A stretch of DNA of 64,000 bases from Diabrotica undecimpunctata (taxonomy: Eukaryota > Arthropoda > Insecta > Coleoptera > Chrysomelidae): the NCBI RefSeq assembly GCF_040954645.1, contig NC_092804.1:95296862-95360861 (forward strand), in the 5' to 3' direction. Made by a program: the position numbers and the translations under genes. The notes under the pieces were generated by a model that worked only from the letters and a program-made list of their open reading frames with translations, ran no database searches and had not been told where the DNA came from. This document shows, piece by piece, positions 30,722 to 41,242 of the stretch (its first letter is position 1; every line of letters begins with the position of its first letter).

Positions 30722-31530
30722 CTAAGTTGTTCTTCCGTAAGTTAAGAACACTTAGAAATATTTATCTTGCTTTTTCTATTTTATATTTTGATTTGTACTT
30801 TGTCTAAGTAGTTCTTTCCGGTAAGTCAAAGAACTCTTAGAAATATTTCTCTGAATATTTGACTTGTTATTTTAATTGTTTGTCTAAGCCGTTCTTTTCC
30901 GGTAAGTCAAAGAACTCTTAGAAATATTTTCATAATCATTGTTGCATTATTATTTCCGATATTTTATCTAAGATATTTTCTTTCTTAAGTTAAGAAAATA
31001 CTTAATACATTTGTTTCTTTCATTTTCTATTTTATGCTAAGTTGTTTCTTCCGTAAGTCAAGAAACACTTAGCAATATTTTCACATCTTTTCTATATTTG
31101 ATTTTTCTTATTTTCTTTTATAAGTCGTTTCTTCCGTAAGTCAAGAAACACTTATAAATATTTGTGCATTTATTTTACTATATTTGATTCTCTTGTTTAT
31201 TTTCTATTCTAAGTTGTTTCTTCCGTAAGTCAAGAAACACTTAGACATATTTCTATAATCTGTTTCATTTTTGCATTTCTCGTTTTATATTTTGAGTATT
31301 TTATTTTTCCACTCTAAGTCGTTTCTTCCGTAAGTTAAGAAACACTTAGAAATATTTCCATATTTTACTCTCACATTTACATATTTCATTTATCTATATT
31401 TCTGTCCTAAGTTGTTTCTTCCGTAAGTCAAGAAACACTTAGAAACATTTTTTTCTTTGCATTATATTTTTATACCATTTAATTTAATTGTTTACTAAGT
31501 TATTCCTTCCGTAAGTCAAGGAATACTTAG
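30722..31530. repeat. Array of ten covarying hairpins
   Basis: Ten hairpins at 30722-30755, 30804-30840, 30884-30921, 30968-31004, 31037-31072, 31121-31154, 31209-31244, 31314-31349, 31407-31442 and 31495-31530. Consensus: CTAAGT, one bulged base, GTTTCTT, loop CCGTAAGTC, AAGAAAC, ACTTAG, then AAATATTT. Starts are 69-105 bp apart, with T-rich unrelated spacers. Stem substitutions are compensated: GTTCTT/AAGAAC, GTTTCTT/AAGAAAC, ATTTTCTT/AAGAAAAT, ATTCCTT/AAGGAAT, and an outer C-G that becomes A-T in copy 6. The conserved element is therefore the stem and the GTAAGT-bearing loop. Confidence 0.88.
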
Positions 31531-31573
31531 ATCATTTTTACCTATCTGTTTTCCATTTTTGCTCTGTTACTTT

Positions 31574-31638
31574 GTAACTGTTCCTTGGAACCGTTACATA
31601 TAACAGATATTTGTCACTGGAACTGTTATTTATAACAG
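31574..31638. other. Two further, different hairpins before the polB leader
   Basis: GTAAC-T-GTTCC-TT-GGAAC-C-GTTAC (31574-31597) and the perfect CTGTTAT-TT-ATAACAG (31623-31638). They follow the ten-member array but do not share its loop. Confidence 0.6.
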
Positions 31639-31676
31639 CGGTAGTATTTAACCTTTCTACCAGCGACAAACCAAAG

Positions 31677-31772
31677 ATGGTGAATACCCGATCCAATTCC
31701 GGGGATAGGAAGAAGCCCGAAGAGCCGGCGATGGGTCCTACAGGCCCAAATGCCCCCTCTCGGCAACAATAA
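31677..31772 (+). CDS. Small 31-aa frame beginning MVNTRSNSG
   Basis: Arg/Lys/Pro-rich, ends SRQQ-stop, 119 bases before the polB ATG. Codon composition is GC-richer than its surroundings. A pyrimidine-rich TTTTTCTTCATTCCGTTTCAG (AG at 31806-31807) follows, so this could be the first exon of the polymerase or another Polinton transcript. I cannot show that it is expressed. Confidence 0.35.
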   Translation: MVNTRSNSGDRKKPEEPAMGPTGPNAPSRQQ

Positions 31773-31891
31773 CATCATTACAACTATTTTTCTTCATTCC
31801 GTTTCAGGTATTCTTAGTGATCGGACGTGCTTTGGTGAGTTTTGTAATATTTATAAACTCTAATTTTTAATAATTTTATAAGATTTAAAAT

Positions 31892-34800
31892 ATGGAAAAT
31901 TTTTTAATTGTTAGAGATCAAGTTAAAAAAATTCATAAATTCGGAGTTCAGGGGAGAACTCTGGAATTTAAAATAAAAAATGTGCCTGAGGGATCAGACC
32001 CGGTTAAATGGACCAAAATGGCAATAGAACAAATTGTGATGAAGGGAACAGAGAACATTAAACCGCAGGATCAGGTTGGTTTCACGTTCTGTAGCAAAGA
32101 TTTTTTAAGAGGACAGGGGTGGATGCGATTTAGACCGGCTGCCGATGTAACTGTGGACGATGTTTTTAACAAAATATCATCAATTTATCAGTCCAATTCT
32201 ACAGGTCTTAACACCGAGACATTTTGTCTAGGGATTACAATCGTTAAGATGCCTAAAGGTCAAGGGAAGACCACGCAAGTTTAATACGTTTGATGAGGAG
32301 TGTACAAAAAGACAAAGTATAATGGTCATTAAAAATAAGGATAACCTCTGCCTTCCTCGAGCTTTGATTGTAGCTAAAGCGTACGTAGACAAAAATCCTA
32401 AACTTTTAAAAATTCGTCAAGATGTAGGTAAAATGCAAGAAATAGAAGCAATAAAATTGACAACGGATGCGGGTGTTATTATTCCTATTGACGGCGCTGG
32501 CATCCCAGAATTACAACAATTTCAATCGTATCTCAATAATTACAAGATTGTTGTATACGGTTATGGAAGTAAGGGCCGTGATGTGGTTTTTGAAGGATTT
32601 GGTGATGGACCGAAATTGAATCTTCTGTTTCATGAAGGTCATTATAACGCAATCAGTTCTATGACTGGTGCTTTTTCATGCAGCTATTATTGAGTGGCGT
32701 GTCATACACCTTATAATAATAAAAACGAGCACAGGTGTGGTGGGACATGCTTTGCTTGTTGTCGTTCACCGGCTTGTTCTAAAGATACTTTGAAAATTCC
32801 CTGTTGCAAATGTGGACGAAGCTTTTACGGTGAAGCGTGTTTCAATGCCCATATTTCATCTATCTGTGAGAAAATTAAAAGATGTAGGGATTGTTTCAAG
32901 ATCTACACGAAAAACCATGTGTGTGGAGAGATATTCTGCAAAACTTGCGGAAAAAATTGTCCTAATGATCATCTTTGTTATATGCAAGCAGATTTCGGTA
33001 CTCCTCCATTAAACGATTTTCTTTTCATTTTTTACGATCTGGAGACAATCCAGGAAACGGTAATGCCTGATGGTTCGGTTCTTCAAGAACCTAATCTGTG
33101 TGTTTTTAAACAGTGCTGCGACAAATGTTTGGAATCCGATACCAGCATGTGTATAAAATGTGGTGTTCGTCTACAGGTTTTAAAAAAAAACCCAATTGAA
33201 CGGTTAATGGAGTTTGTATCGAATCAACGTAAACTTTTTAAAAGAGTAGTTGTTACGGCCCATAACGGCTCTGGTTTCGATCACCAGTTTGTATTAAATT
33301 ATATTCTAACAAAAACTGATATTACTCCTGATCTGATTATGCGTGGTACAAAGTTGGTGTCTATGAGTGTTGGGAATGTTAGGTTTCTCGACAGTCTTAT
33401 TTTCCTATGGCTTTATCAGCTTTACCTAAAGCTTTCGGTTTAACTCGATTGAAGAAAGGCTACTTTCCCCATCTGTTTAATAAGGTAGAAAACCAAAATT
33501 ATGTCGGGGTTGTTCCTCCTCTACAGTACTACGATCCAGATAATTTGAAGGAGGATGCACGAGAGAGGTTGATAAGCTGGCATGCTGAAAGAGTTAATGA
33601 AGGATATGTCTTTGATTTTAGAAAGGAAATCGAAGAGTACTGTATATCTGATGTTGAAATATTAGCACAGTCTTGCTTAAGTTTTAGGAAACAGTTGCTT
33701 GACACGTCAAATGTTTGCCCTTTTTTGGAAGCTACAACTATAGCCTCGACTTGCAATAAGGTATATAGACGTAATTTCCTACAGCCTAACACTATAGGTC
33801 TTATTCCTAAAGGTGGTTATCGTTTTAAAGACAATCAGTCAAAAATAGCTCTGCAGTGGCTACTGTGGGAAGAGAAGCAGCGTGGAATTAAAATACAACA
33901 TGCTGCAAGGGGATCAGAGGCTTTGATAGGAAATCTCAAGGTAGATGGTCTTCACGATAAGACCATTTTTGAATTTCAGGGCTGTTATTATCATGGATGT
34001 CCTAGCTGTTACCCCGAAAAGAGAACGTCTCCTCTTCACGACGACCCTTCGGATTGTATGGAGAATCGTTATGACAAGACAAATCTTAAAAACCAATATT
34101 TGCAGTCTCAAGGTTATGAAGTAGTGGAAATGTGGGAATGCACTTTTAGAAAAATAATAACGCCAGAAATAGCATTATACACCGAAAACCACTATCTTAT
34201 GATGACTTTACCTCTAAATCCTAGAGATGCTCTCTACGGTGGCAGAACCGGTAATACTGTTGAATATTTTACTTTTAGTAAGGATGAAAAGATAAAATAT
34301 GTTGACGTTTGCTCACTTTATCCGTTTATTTGTAAATATGGAAAGTTTCCTATCGGACACCCAAAGAAAATATATGTTGGAGAGAAATGCAATGCTGTCG
34401 ACATTACTGAGTTGTCTGGATTGATAAAGTGTAAAGTATTACCACCTACAACTCTTTACCACCCTGTTTTACCAGCAAAGATGAATAGTAAATGTATGTT
34501 TGTTCTCTGTCGTAAATGCGGTGAGGATTTTGTACAAACCGACTGTGAGCATTCAGATGAAGAACGAGCTCTCACAGGAACATGGGTAATTGAAGAAGTT
34601 GTGAAGGCTTTAACGAAGGGTTATAAGTTATTGGATGTGTATGAGATATGGTCGTACGACAGTTTAGAGTTATCGAAATCTCAGAAAGGTCTTTTTTCCG
34701 ATATGATGAACAAATTCATCAAACTCAAACAACAAGCTTCTGGTTGGCCTCGTGGATGTGAATCTGATGAGCAGAAAAATCATTATATTGAAGAGTTTTT

Positions 34801-35584
34801 TCAACGAGAAGATGTAAGATTGGACTTTTCTAAAATATCGGAGAATCCTGGTCTTAGATCTTTGGCAAAGTTAATGTTGAATTCTTTTTGGGGAAAGTTC
34901 GCTCAGCGTGAAAATCTTCCTAAAACCTCCATCATAAAACAGCCAAATGAATTTTTTTCTATGTTGGTGAACCCTTCGCTTTATGTCAACAACGTAATTC
35001 CTGTAAACGATGAGACACTTGTTGTAACTTGGGAATACGTTGAAGAAGCGGCTTCAATGTCTCCCACAGTAAATGTGGTTCTTGCCTCTTATGTGACAGC
35101 TTTGGCTCGTCTTAAATTATACTCCTATTTAGATTTGGTGGCGGATAGGGCCTTTTATTATGACACTGATTCAATTATATACATGACAAAGCCAGGTTTA
35201 AAGGACCTTCCTACCGGCCAGTGTATTGGTGATCTTACGGATGAGTTAGGTGGTGGATCTATCTCTGAATTCGTTTCTGGAGGACCTAAAAATTATGCCT
35301 ATAAATGTATTCTTCCTGATGGTCAGCAGAAAATTTGCTGTAAAGTTACGGGGATATCACTTAACTATGCAGTATCTAAAACCATAAACTTTGATAAAAT
35401 TAAAGAAATGGTTCTCGAAAAGGCTGATCCTGTTTCTATCGTTACTAAATAGATACAAAGGACCCAAGATCATTGTGTCATTACAAAAACTCTTGAAAAG
35501 ATATATAGACCTAACTCTACCAAGAGAAAATTTTCCGAAAATTTCACATCGGTACCTTACGGTTACAAAAAACTCAAAATTTAA
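31892..35584 (+). pseudogene. Polinton protein-primed DNA polymerase B, disrupted
   Basis: Family B polymerase of the protein-primed (DNA_pol_B_2) type. Pieces in order: N-terminal part (31892-32284); next segment (32322-32693); Cys-rich zinc-like region and 3'-5' exonuclease (32694-33443) with FYDLETI (Exo I) and AHNGSGFD (Exo II); then 33407-35452 with YCISDVEI (Exo III), a nuclease-like insert (VDGLHDKTIFEFQGCYYHGC), motif A DVCSLYP, motif B LMLNSFWGKFAQ and motif C YYDTDS. Lesions: frameshift near 32265-32290, TGA at 32691-32693, frameshift near 33400, TAG at 35450-35452; the end of the frame is TAA 35582-35584. All polymerase catalytic motifs remain visible. It would have replicated the element from protein-primed ends. 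Confidence 0.92.
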
Positions 35585-35814
35585 TATTTGTTTTTTTTTT
35601 TTAATTTAGAATATTTTTATATAGATAATAAGAGTTTTAGTAAATGATAGTATTAACGTATTATTATTTTTTATTTTTCAGATTAAATTAATTTACTTTT
35701 CTTATCCTTATGGTATAAGCGCTTATCTGTTTTCTAATATTATTTTCAAAATAGCTCAAATCAAAGTTTTAAATCAGATACCAAAATTTAAAGGATGTCA
35801 AAATAATCTGTTAT

Positions 35815-36425
35815 AGATTACTTAAATTATTTATTTTTGGAACCTAAATGTATACTAAAATAATCCAAACTATAATAAAATATGTTCAACAGATCATAAA
35901 AAGATGCTTACTGACCCAATATTTTACATAATTAAAAAAAGATGGTCAGCACAAGTCATAAAAAAAGATGTCTGTATGGAACACTCAAATTATTTACATT
36001 TTGGATCCTAAAAGGTATACTAAAATAATCGCAAATTTAATAAAAGATGTTCAACAGACCATAAAAAGATGCTTACTGACCCATATTTTGTATAATTTAA
36101 AAAAAGATGGTCAGGACAAGCCATAAAAAGATGTCTGTATGGACCACTCAAATTATTTATATTTTGGATCCTAAAATGTATACTAAAATAAGCACAAATC
36201 TAATAAAAGATGTTCAACAGACCATAAAAAGATGCTTACTGGCCCATATTTTGTATAATTTAAAAAAAGATGGTCAAATAAGCCACAAAAAGAATCTGTT
36301 CTGAACCACTCAAATTTTTTTACTTTTGGAACCTAAAATGTATATTAAATGATCCAAAAACTAATAAACGATGTTCAACAGGTCATAAAAAGATGTTTAC
36401 TGAACCCTTATTTTTGTAATATTAT
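35815..36425. repeat. 165-bp tandem repeat in right TIR
   Basis: Mirror of 8230-8860; units share CATAAAAAGATGCTTACTG and TAATAAAAGATGTTCAACAG. Confidence 0.85.
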
Positions 36426-37829
36426 TTCAATACTGTTTTTTTTTTTGCTCATTAAATTATGTATCGGATAACAGATAAGCATACATTCACCTCCATACTA
36501 ACTGTTTGTCCCATACTAATATTACCCCTTCCCGGTAGTCACTAAATCATGCCTTCTCGTGGCGACTACTGTTAAAAGCAAAATTTAGTTATTTTAGAAA
36601 TAATTATTGTCTCTGAAAATTTAACATTTTTATGGAAAAAAGCTTACACAGAGTGAGAAACTAACTATAACAAATGAATTTTGCTTGAACCAAATTGATT
36701 AAAAGTCCGAGCCCTTGCACTTTTGCGTACATTTTTTTTGTTATAGGTATACTTCAATAGCTAGGAACCACTACTGAACGTAACAATTAAATTTAACAAC
36801 CAGAGTACAGTTTATTATAAGACAGAAACACTTAATATTTAAACCTTATCTTTACAGACACTACATATAGCCAAAATAGATTGATTTTTTTTCAGTATAG
36901 CCAAGCCGTAAACAAATATAGAGACGATTTATGTGTCTAATACCCCAGCACACAAAAGCTGGTAGAATGTAAGTTGCCTATAATATTTTTCATATTATAT
37001 AATTATGTAAAATCACATAGATCAGTGGTTCTCAACCTTTTTGAGTAATGTACTCTTTTTTTTTAGTTTTGGTACTACCTAACTTAAATAAAACAGTATT
37101 TTAACAATGCCCCGAGTGTTAATTTTAGAGTCACCTACTAAACTTGTAACGTAAAATATTATTATTTTTTGTGTTATTTTATGTGGTGTTGATTTTAGCT
37201 GTTTTTGCGTACCAACGCAAAATAATGATATATACCACCAGTGGTTGGGAACCTCTGGACATAGATGATTTTTCTCTATGGAATTATATCTTTTTCTAAA
37301 CATGTAACTGTTGTATAATTTGTAAAATTGTAAAAGTGCAAAATCACATTTAATTGCTATTGTAATGATTTTAGGTTACTTGTCACTATTGAATGGATAT
37401 CTATCAACCAAAAAAAGTTGAATAATGTATGGCTTGATAGACCGTATATAGACTATGCTGACAACCTATTACATAATATTATAATAAAATTGTATGTTAA
37501 TTACTTTTTAAATAAAACACATTTTTGTATGTTTTTTTTTTATTTCAAGCCTTTCCAGCTCTACGCCTTAAATTTCTAAAAACAAAGGAGGTTGATCCAT
37601 TATTGTGTAAATCTGCAGTCAATCGTCACTAATGTTTTTATTCGTAAATCAAATTTTTGGTAGCGAATCGACTGATTTGGCCAGAACTTGTGTGATCTTA
37701 AAGTATTTTTGATTAAACAATAGAGATGTTATTTTTACTTATAATTTTTCCCGTTTTTAAGTCTTTGGAATCTATGACCGATGAAATGTATCATATTGAT
37801 ATTTTTAGTTGTAATTCATTTTTTTTTTC

Positions 37830-38560
37830 TTTTGTTGGAAGGGTCGAAATATTTGGGGCCGTTTATTGGTCTTTAGCAGCTTCTTCTGGTCGAGTCCTGG
37901 ACCATGTGTTTTCCATATTCTTGAGTTATCCGGTTTCTTCCTCTCTCTTTTCTTTAATATCCTCGATCCATTTTCGTGGTCTTCCTATTGTTTATGTGGT
38001 ATTTCCCCACTTACCACATGTCATTTAGATTTTGCGATAGCTTTAATCTGTTTTGTTCTTATATCTTCGATTCTCAAATGATCTCTTAAGCTTACATTTT
38101 ATCATGTCTCTCAATAGCTCTTTAAGTCTGACAATTAATTGTCATGGTCTCAGGTCATAACAGGGAGGATACATGTGCCAAAAACCTCGTTTTAAATTAA
38201 CTGGATCTTTTATAATAAAGCTGAGTTTATCTACTATTATCCCTTTCGTTCTTTTGGTTATTTTGCAATTTGATTTTCTTTTTTTTATTATATTAATTTC
38301 CCTATCGTCAAGAGTCTACTTCTTCAGGTAACATTACGTTAATTTTCTCAATATGTTAGTCCTACTATCCCCGATGCTTAAGCATTTTAACGTTTCTTAT
38401 ATCTCCTGTACACAAGTACTAGTAATTAGTACAATGTCATCTGCAAATCGCAAATACTGCGTTAAGTAACTTTTTTGTTCCCATTCCACTTTTTTTTTTT
38501 AAATATCCTTTAAATCACTTGTAAATAACTTGGAACATATCGTGGCTCCTTGTCTGACTC
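37830..38560 (-). pseudogene. Decayed LINE RT fragment inside right TIR
   Basis: Mirror of 5770-6500, with the same degenerate RFADDIVL palm motif on the minus strand. Long plus-strand open frames here (37726-38081) are antisense shadows. Confidence 0.72.
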
Positions 38561-39834
38561 CTCATTAACTTAAGTGCCGACTAATTATGCCGACTTAAGT
38601 GGAATTTTTGCATTTTTCCAAGTATGTGTGATGATCGTATGTATTCTATCCTTGGTGGAGTTCGTCTTTGGTATAAATCTAATTTGTTAAACCTTTGTTA
38701 ACAATTTCTATCGGTGTGGTCAAAGACTAATTGGCCGGTTCATGTTTATTCGATCTTTCTTTTTGTGTGTTGTGCCACGATTATAATTTGTTAGGCATCT
38801 ATTAAGGATTTTTATTGATTCTAGAGTTATCCACCTTTTTACCATCTCTGTTCTTATTCCGTCTTGCACGGGCGATTTTTATTGGTAACACGATTAAATA
38901 GTAGAGTAAGAATCGTTCATTGAAAGGTTGATGCGATGGTCGTCGCGCGCGCACATGTGTGTGCTGTATTTAAAATGACAATTGTTTAGAATAACAAAGA
39001 CAAATGAAAGTTCTGAAAACCCTGTGCACAAAAATTATTTCTGGTATTATTCCAATTGCAAGATTGAATGAATGTTATTAAATTCCGAATACTTTTTTTT
39101 TTAAATTTAAGTTTTTTTTACCAATAAGTTAAAGTATGAGAGAGAGAAAGTAAGAAGTTTTATTGAAAGGTTGAAACGACATTTATCTGTGCTGCATTTA
39201 AAAGGACAATGCTTTAGAATAGCAAAAGTGTATTAGGCAAATGAAGTTTCTGAGTACCCCGTTTTGAACAAATTCCTAAAATTATTGTTAACATTAAAAC
39301 TGTATGTCTATATTGAGCAGTGTGCGAGATATGTGTGCATGAGAGAACTGTGTCAACCAGTGTGCATTAAAGGTCAATGTACGCCTTTGTCAAGCAGCAG
39401 ACGTTCAATGAATTGTAGGGGTAGTATATATATATTAAAATTCATTTAAAGTCAACCAATGGGGTTATCTCATTAAATATCCAACAGCTAGAGACTGATA
39501 TTTCTCTAAGTTATCCATTTAAAATCCTGTACCATGGTTTACCGTTTTATATCAAATTAATATTGCTGGGTCAATGAGAGTTTTTGTTTATTAGTACTAA
39601 TTAATAACTTTCTTTCATAATAGATAATTTTTATTTAAAAAATATAAATGAGTTGTTAATGCACTGATTTATTTCGCGAACCTAACCTGCTAATTTTTTT
39701 TTCTATCTCTTAGTATAATTCATCTTATTCACTTAATTTGTCAGCAATAAAAACGAGGAGTACCTATGTTTTAAATTCCTACACAGCTGGTAACCGGATT
39801 ATATTATTATTCTCTTTTAAGCGCATAACATTAA

Positions 39835-39905
39835 TAGCTCGTGGTGTCGCGTGCAGTATGCTGGTCTAGTAAATATTTCATACGGGTTCAAATCCTACCT
39901 CTGGA
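39835..39905 (+). other. tRNA-like module with pol III B box inside right TIR
   Basis: Mirror of 4320-4391; B box GGTTCAAATCC at 39885-39895. About 110-180 bp from the element's end. Confidence 0.5.
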
Positions 39906-40016
39906 TGACTTTTTCTTTGGCCGGTAATGCAGATCCAATGCTTACCGACGCTGTGTCTGGTCAATGTCGACGCATGCGCAGTCTGTCTGTCTGGTTTGAG
40001 TGCCCCATATTCTACT

Positions 40017-40022
40017 ACCGGA
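40017..40022. repeat. Right target-site duplication of the Polinton (ACCGGA)
   Basis: Matches 4045-4050 exactly. Confidence 0.95.
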
Positions 40023-41242
40023 TGATACAATGGATATTTCAAAAAGCCATAAATGGAGAACAGCTCCCAAAGGAATGGACGGCGGCATATATGACATCTA
40101 TATTTAAGAAAGGAGATAGAAAACGATGCGAAAACTACAGAGGAATAAGCGTAATATCATCAATAGGAAGATTATATGGGAAGATACTGCGAGAAAAGAT
40201 AGAGCAAGCGATAAAAGGCAAAATCGGGGAGGATCAGGCAGGCTTCACGGCAGGAAGATCATGCATAGACCACATATACACACCGGAACAACTGTTGGAA
40301 AATAGAGATATACACTTGGCATTTGTGGACCTGAGAAAGGCGTATGACTCTGTACTAAGGTCAGAACTATGGGAGACAATGTACAAATTAGAAATACAGA
40401 CGGAACTCATAGAAGCTACAACAGCTCTGTATAAAGAAAATAAAGTGTCCATTAAAATGGGTACAAGAATCATAGGAGACTTCACCACAACAAAAGGGCT
40501 CCTACAGGGTTGTTCCACATCTCCAACCCTATTCAAAATATACTTAGAGAAAGCCTTGACTACATGGAAAAGAAAATGCGAAGGCATGGGAGTACCGGTA
40601 CGGAACGAATACCTATACACGTTAAGTTTTGCAGACGATCAAGTAGTGATTGCACAAGACCAATACGACCTCAGCTATATGATGAAGAAACTACAAGAAG
40701 AATATACCAAGGCTGGCCTAGATATTAACCTCGCGAAAACAGAGTACCTATCTACAAGTGAAGAAGACATAGAAGATCTACAGATTGATGACAACGTAAC
40801 AATCAAAGGAAAGGATAAATTCAAATACCTGGGGTTTATAATCACGAAAAAGGCAACAACAGAGTAAGAAATTACACAAAGATTAGGACAAACAAAAACA
40901 GCAATCCGACAACTTAACTCAGTATGGTGGGATAGACACCTAAATATGAAGACAAAAACGCAGATTTATAAAACATTAGTGCGAAGTATTATGACATATG
41001 GGGCTGAAAATTGGATCATAAACAAGAAAAACAGCAGTAAGATAGTAGCAACAGAGATGGAATGCCTGCGAAGATGCTGCAGAGTAACAAGAATGGATAT
41101 GAGAAGTAATGACGAAATAAAGCAAAGAACATCAGAAACAGACATACTAACATATATAGAACAAAAAAGACTAAAGTGGTATGGACATGTAAGAAGAACT
41201 AGCGACAGCAGATCGATAAAGAGAATAACCGAATGGAGCCCC
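40017..41242 (+). pseudogene. LINE A, middle part: reverse transcriptase
   Basis: Continues the frame broken at 4050, beginning RMIQWIFQKAINGEQLPKEW. RT motifs follow: FKKGDRKRCENYRGISV, DQAGFTAGRSC, FVDLRKAYDSV, GLLQGCSTSP and the catalytic LSFADDQVV. A single in-frame TAA at 40865-40867 splits the open part; the same frame continues with QIYKTLVRSIMTYGAENW and RRLKWYGHVRR-like sequence. Upstream bases 39851-40016 read open only by chance; they belong to the Polinton. Interrupted at 41242 by LINE B. Confidence 0.9.

Larger units (their letters stand above)
4051..40016. mobile_element. Polinton/Maverick-type element, about 36 kb with nested insertions
   Basis: Self-synthesising DNA transposon related to adintovirus/virophage-like elements. 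Evidence: termini AGTAGAATAT...ATATTCTACT in inverted orientation, perfect 6-bp flanking duplication, very long terminal inverted repeats (4051-about 9275 and about 35366-40016), and a protein-primed type B DNA polymerase gene at the right inner edge. Joining the flanks across one ACCGGA restores the LINE A reading frame (…KLHRMIQW…), which proves the boundaries. I found no integrase, packaging ATPase, cysteine protease or capsid gene, so it is internally deleted or a polymerase-only derivative. PLE1, gypsy-A and decayed LINE pieces occupy most of the interior. Confidence 0.92.
35366..40016. repeat. Right terminal inverted repeat of the Polinton
   Basis: Reverse complement of the left arm, ending ATATTCTACT. 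Lacks the SINE and about 155 bp near the outer end. Includes the last part of polB, the 165-bp tandem repeat and mirrored LINE debris. Confidence 0.93.

Noticed and set aside
30722..31530. Regularly spaced repeats resembling a CRISPR array
   Set aside because: The genome is eukaryotic and the repeat is a covarying hairpin whose sequence changes between units. Spacers are T-rich low-complexity sequence and no cas gene is present.
39851..40016. N-terminal extension of the LINE A RT frame
   Set aside because: The frame is open by chance through the Polinton terminus; the TSD at 40017-40022 marks the true border.
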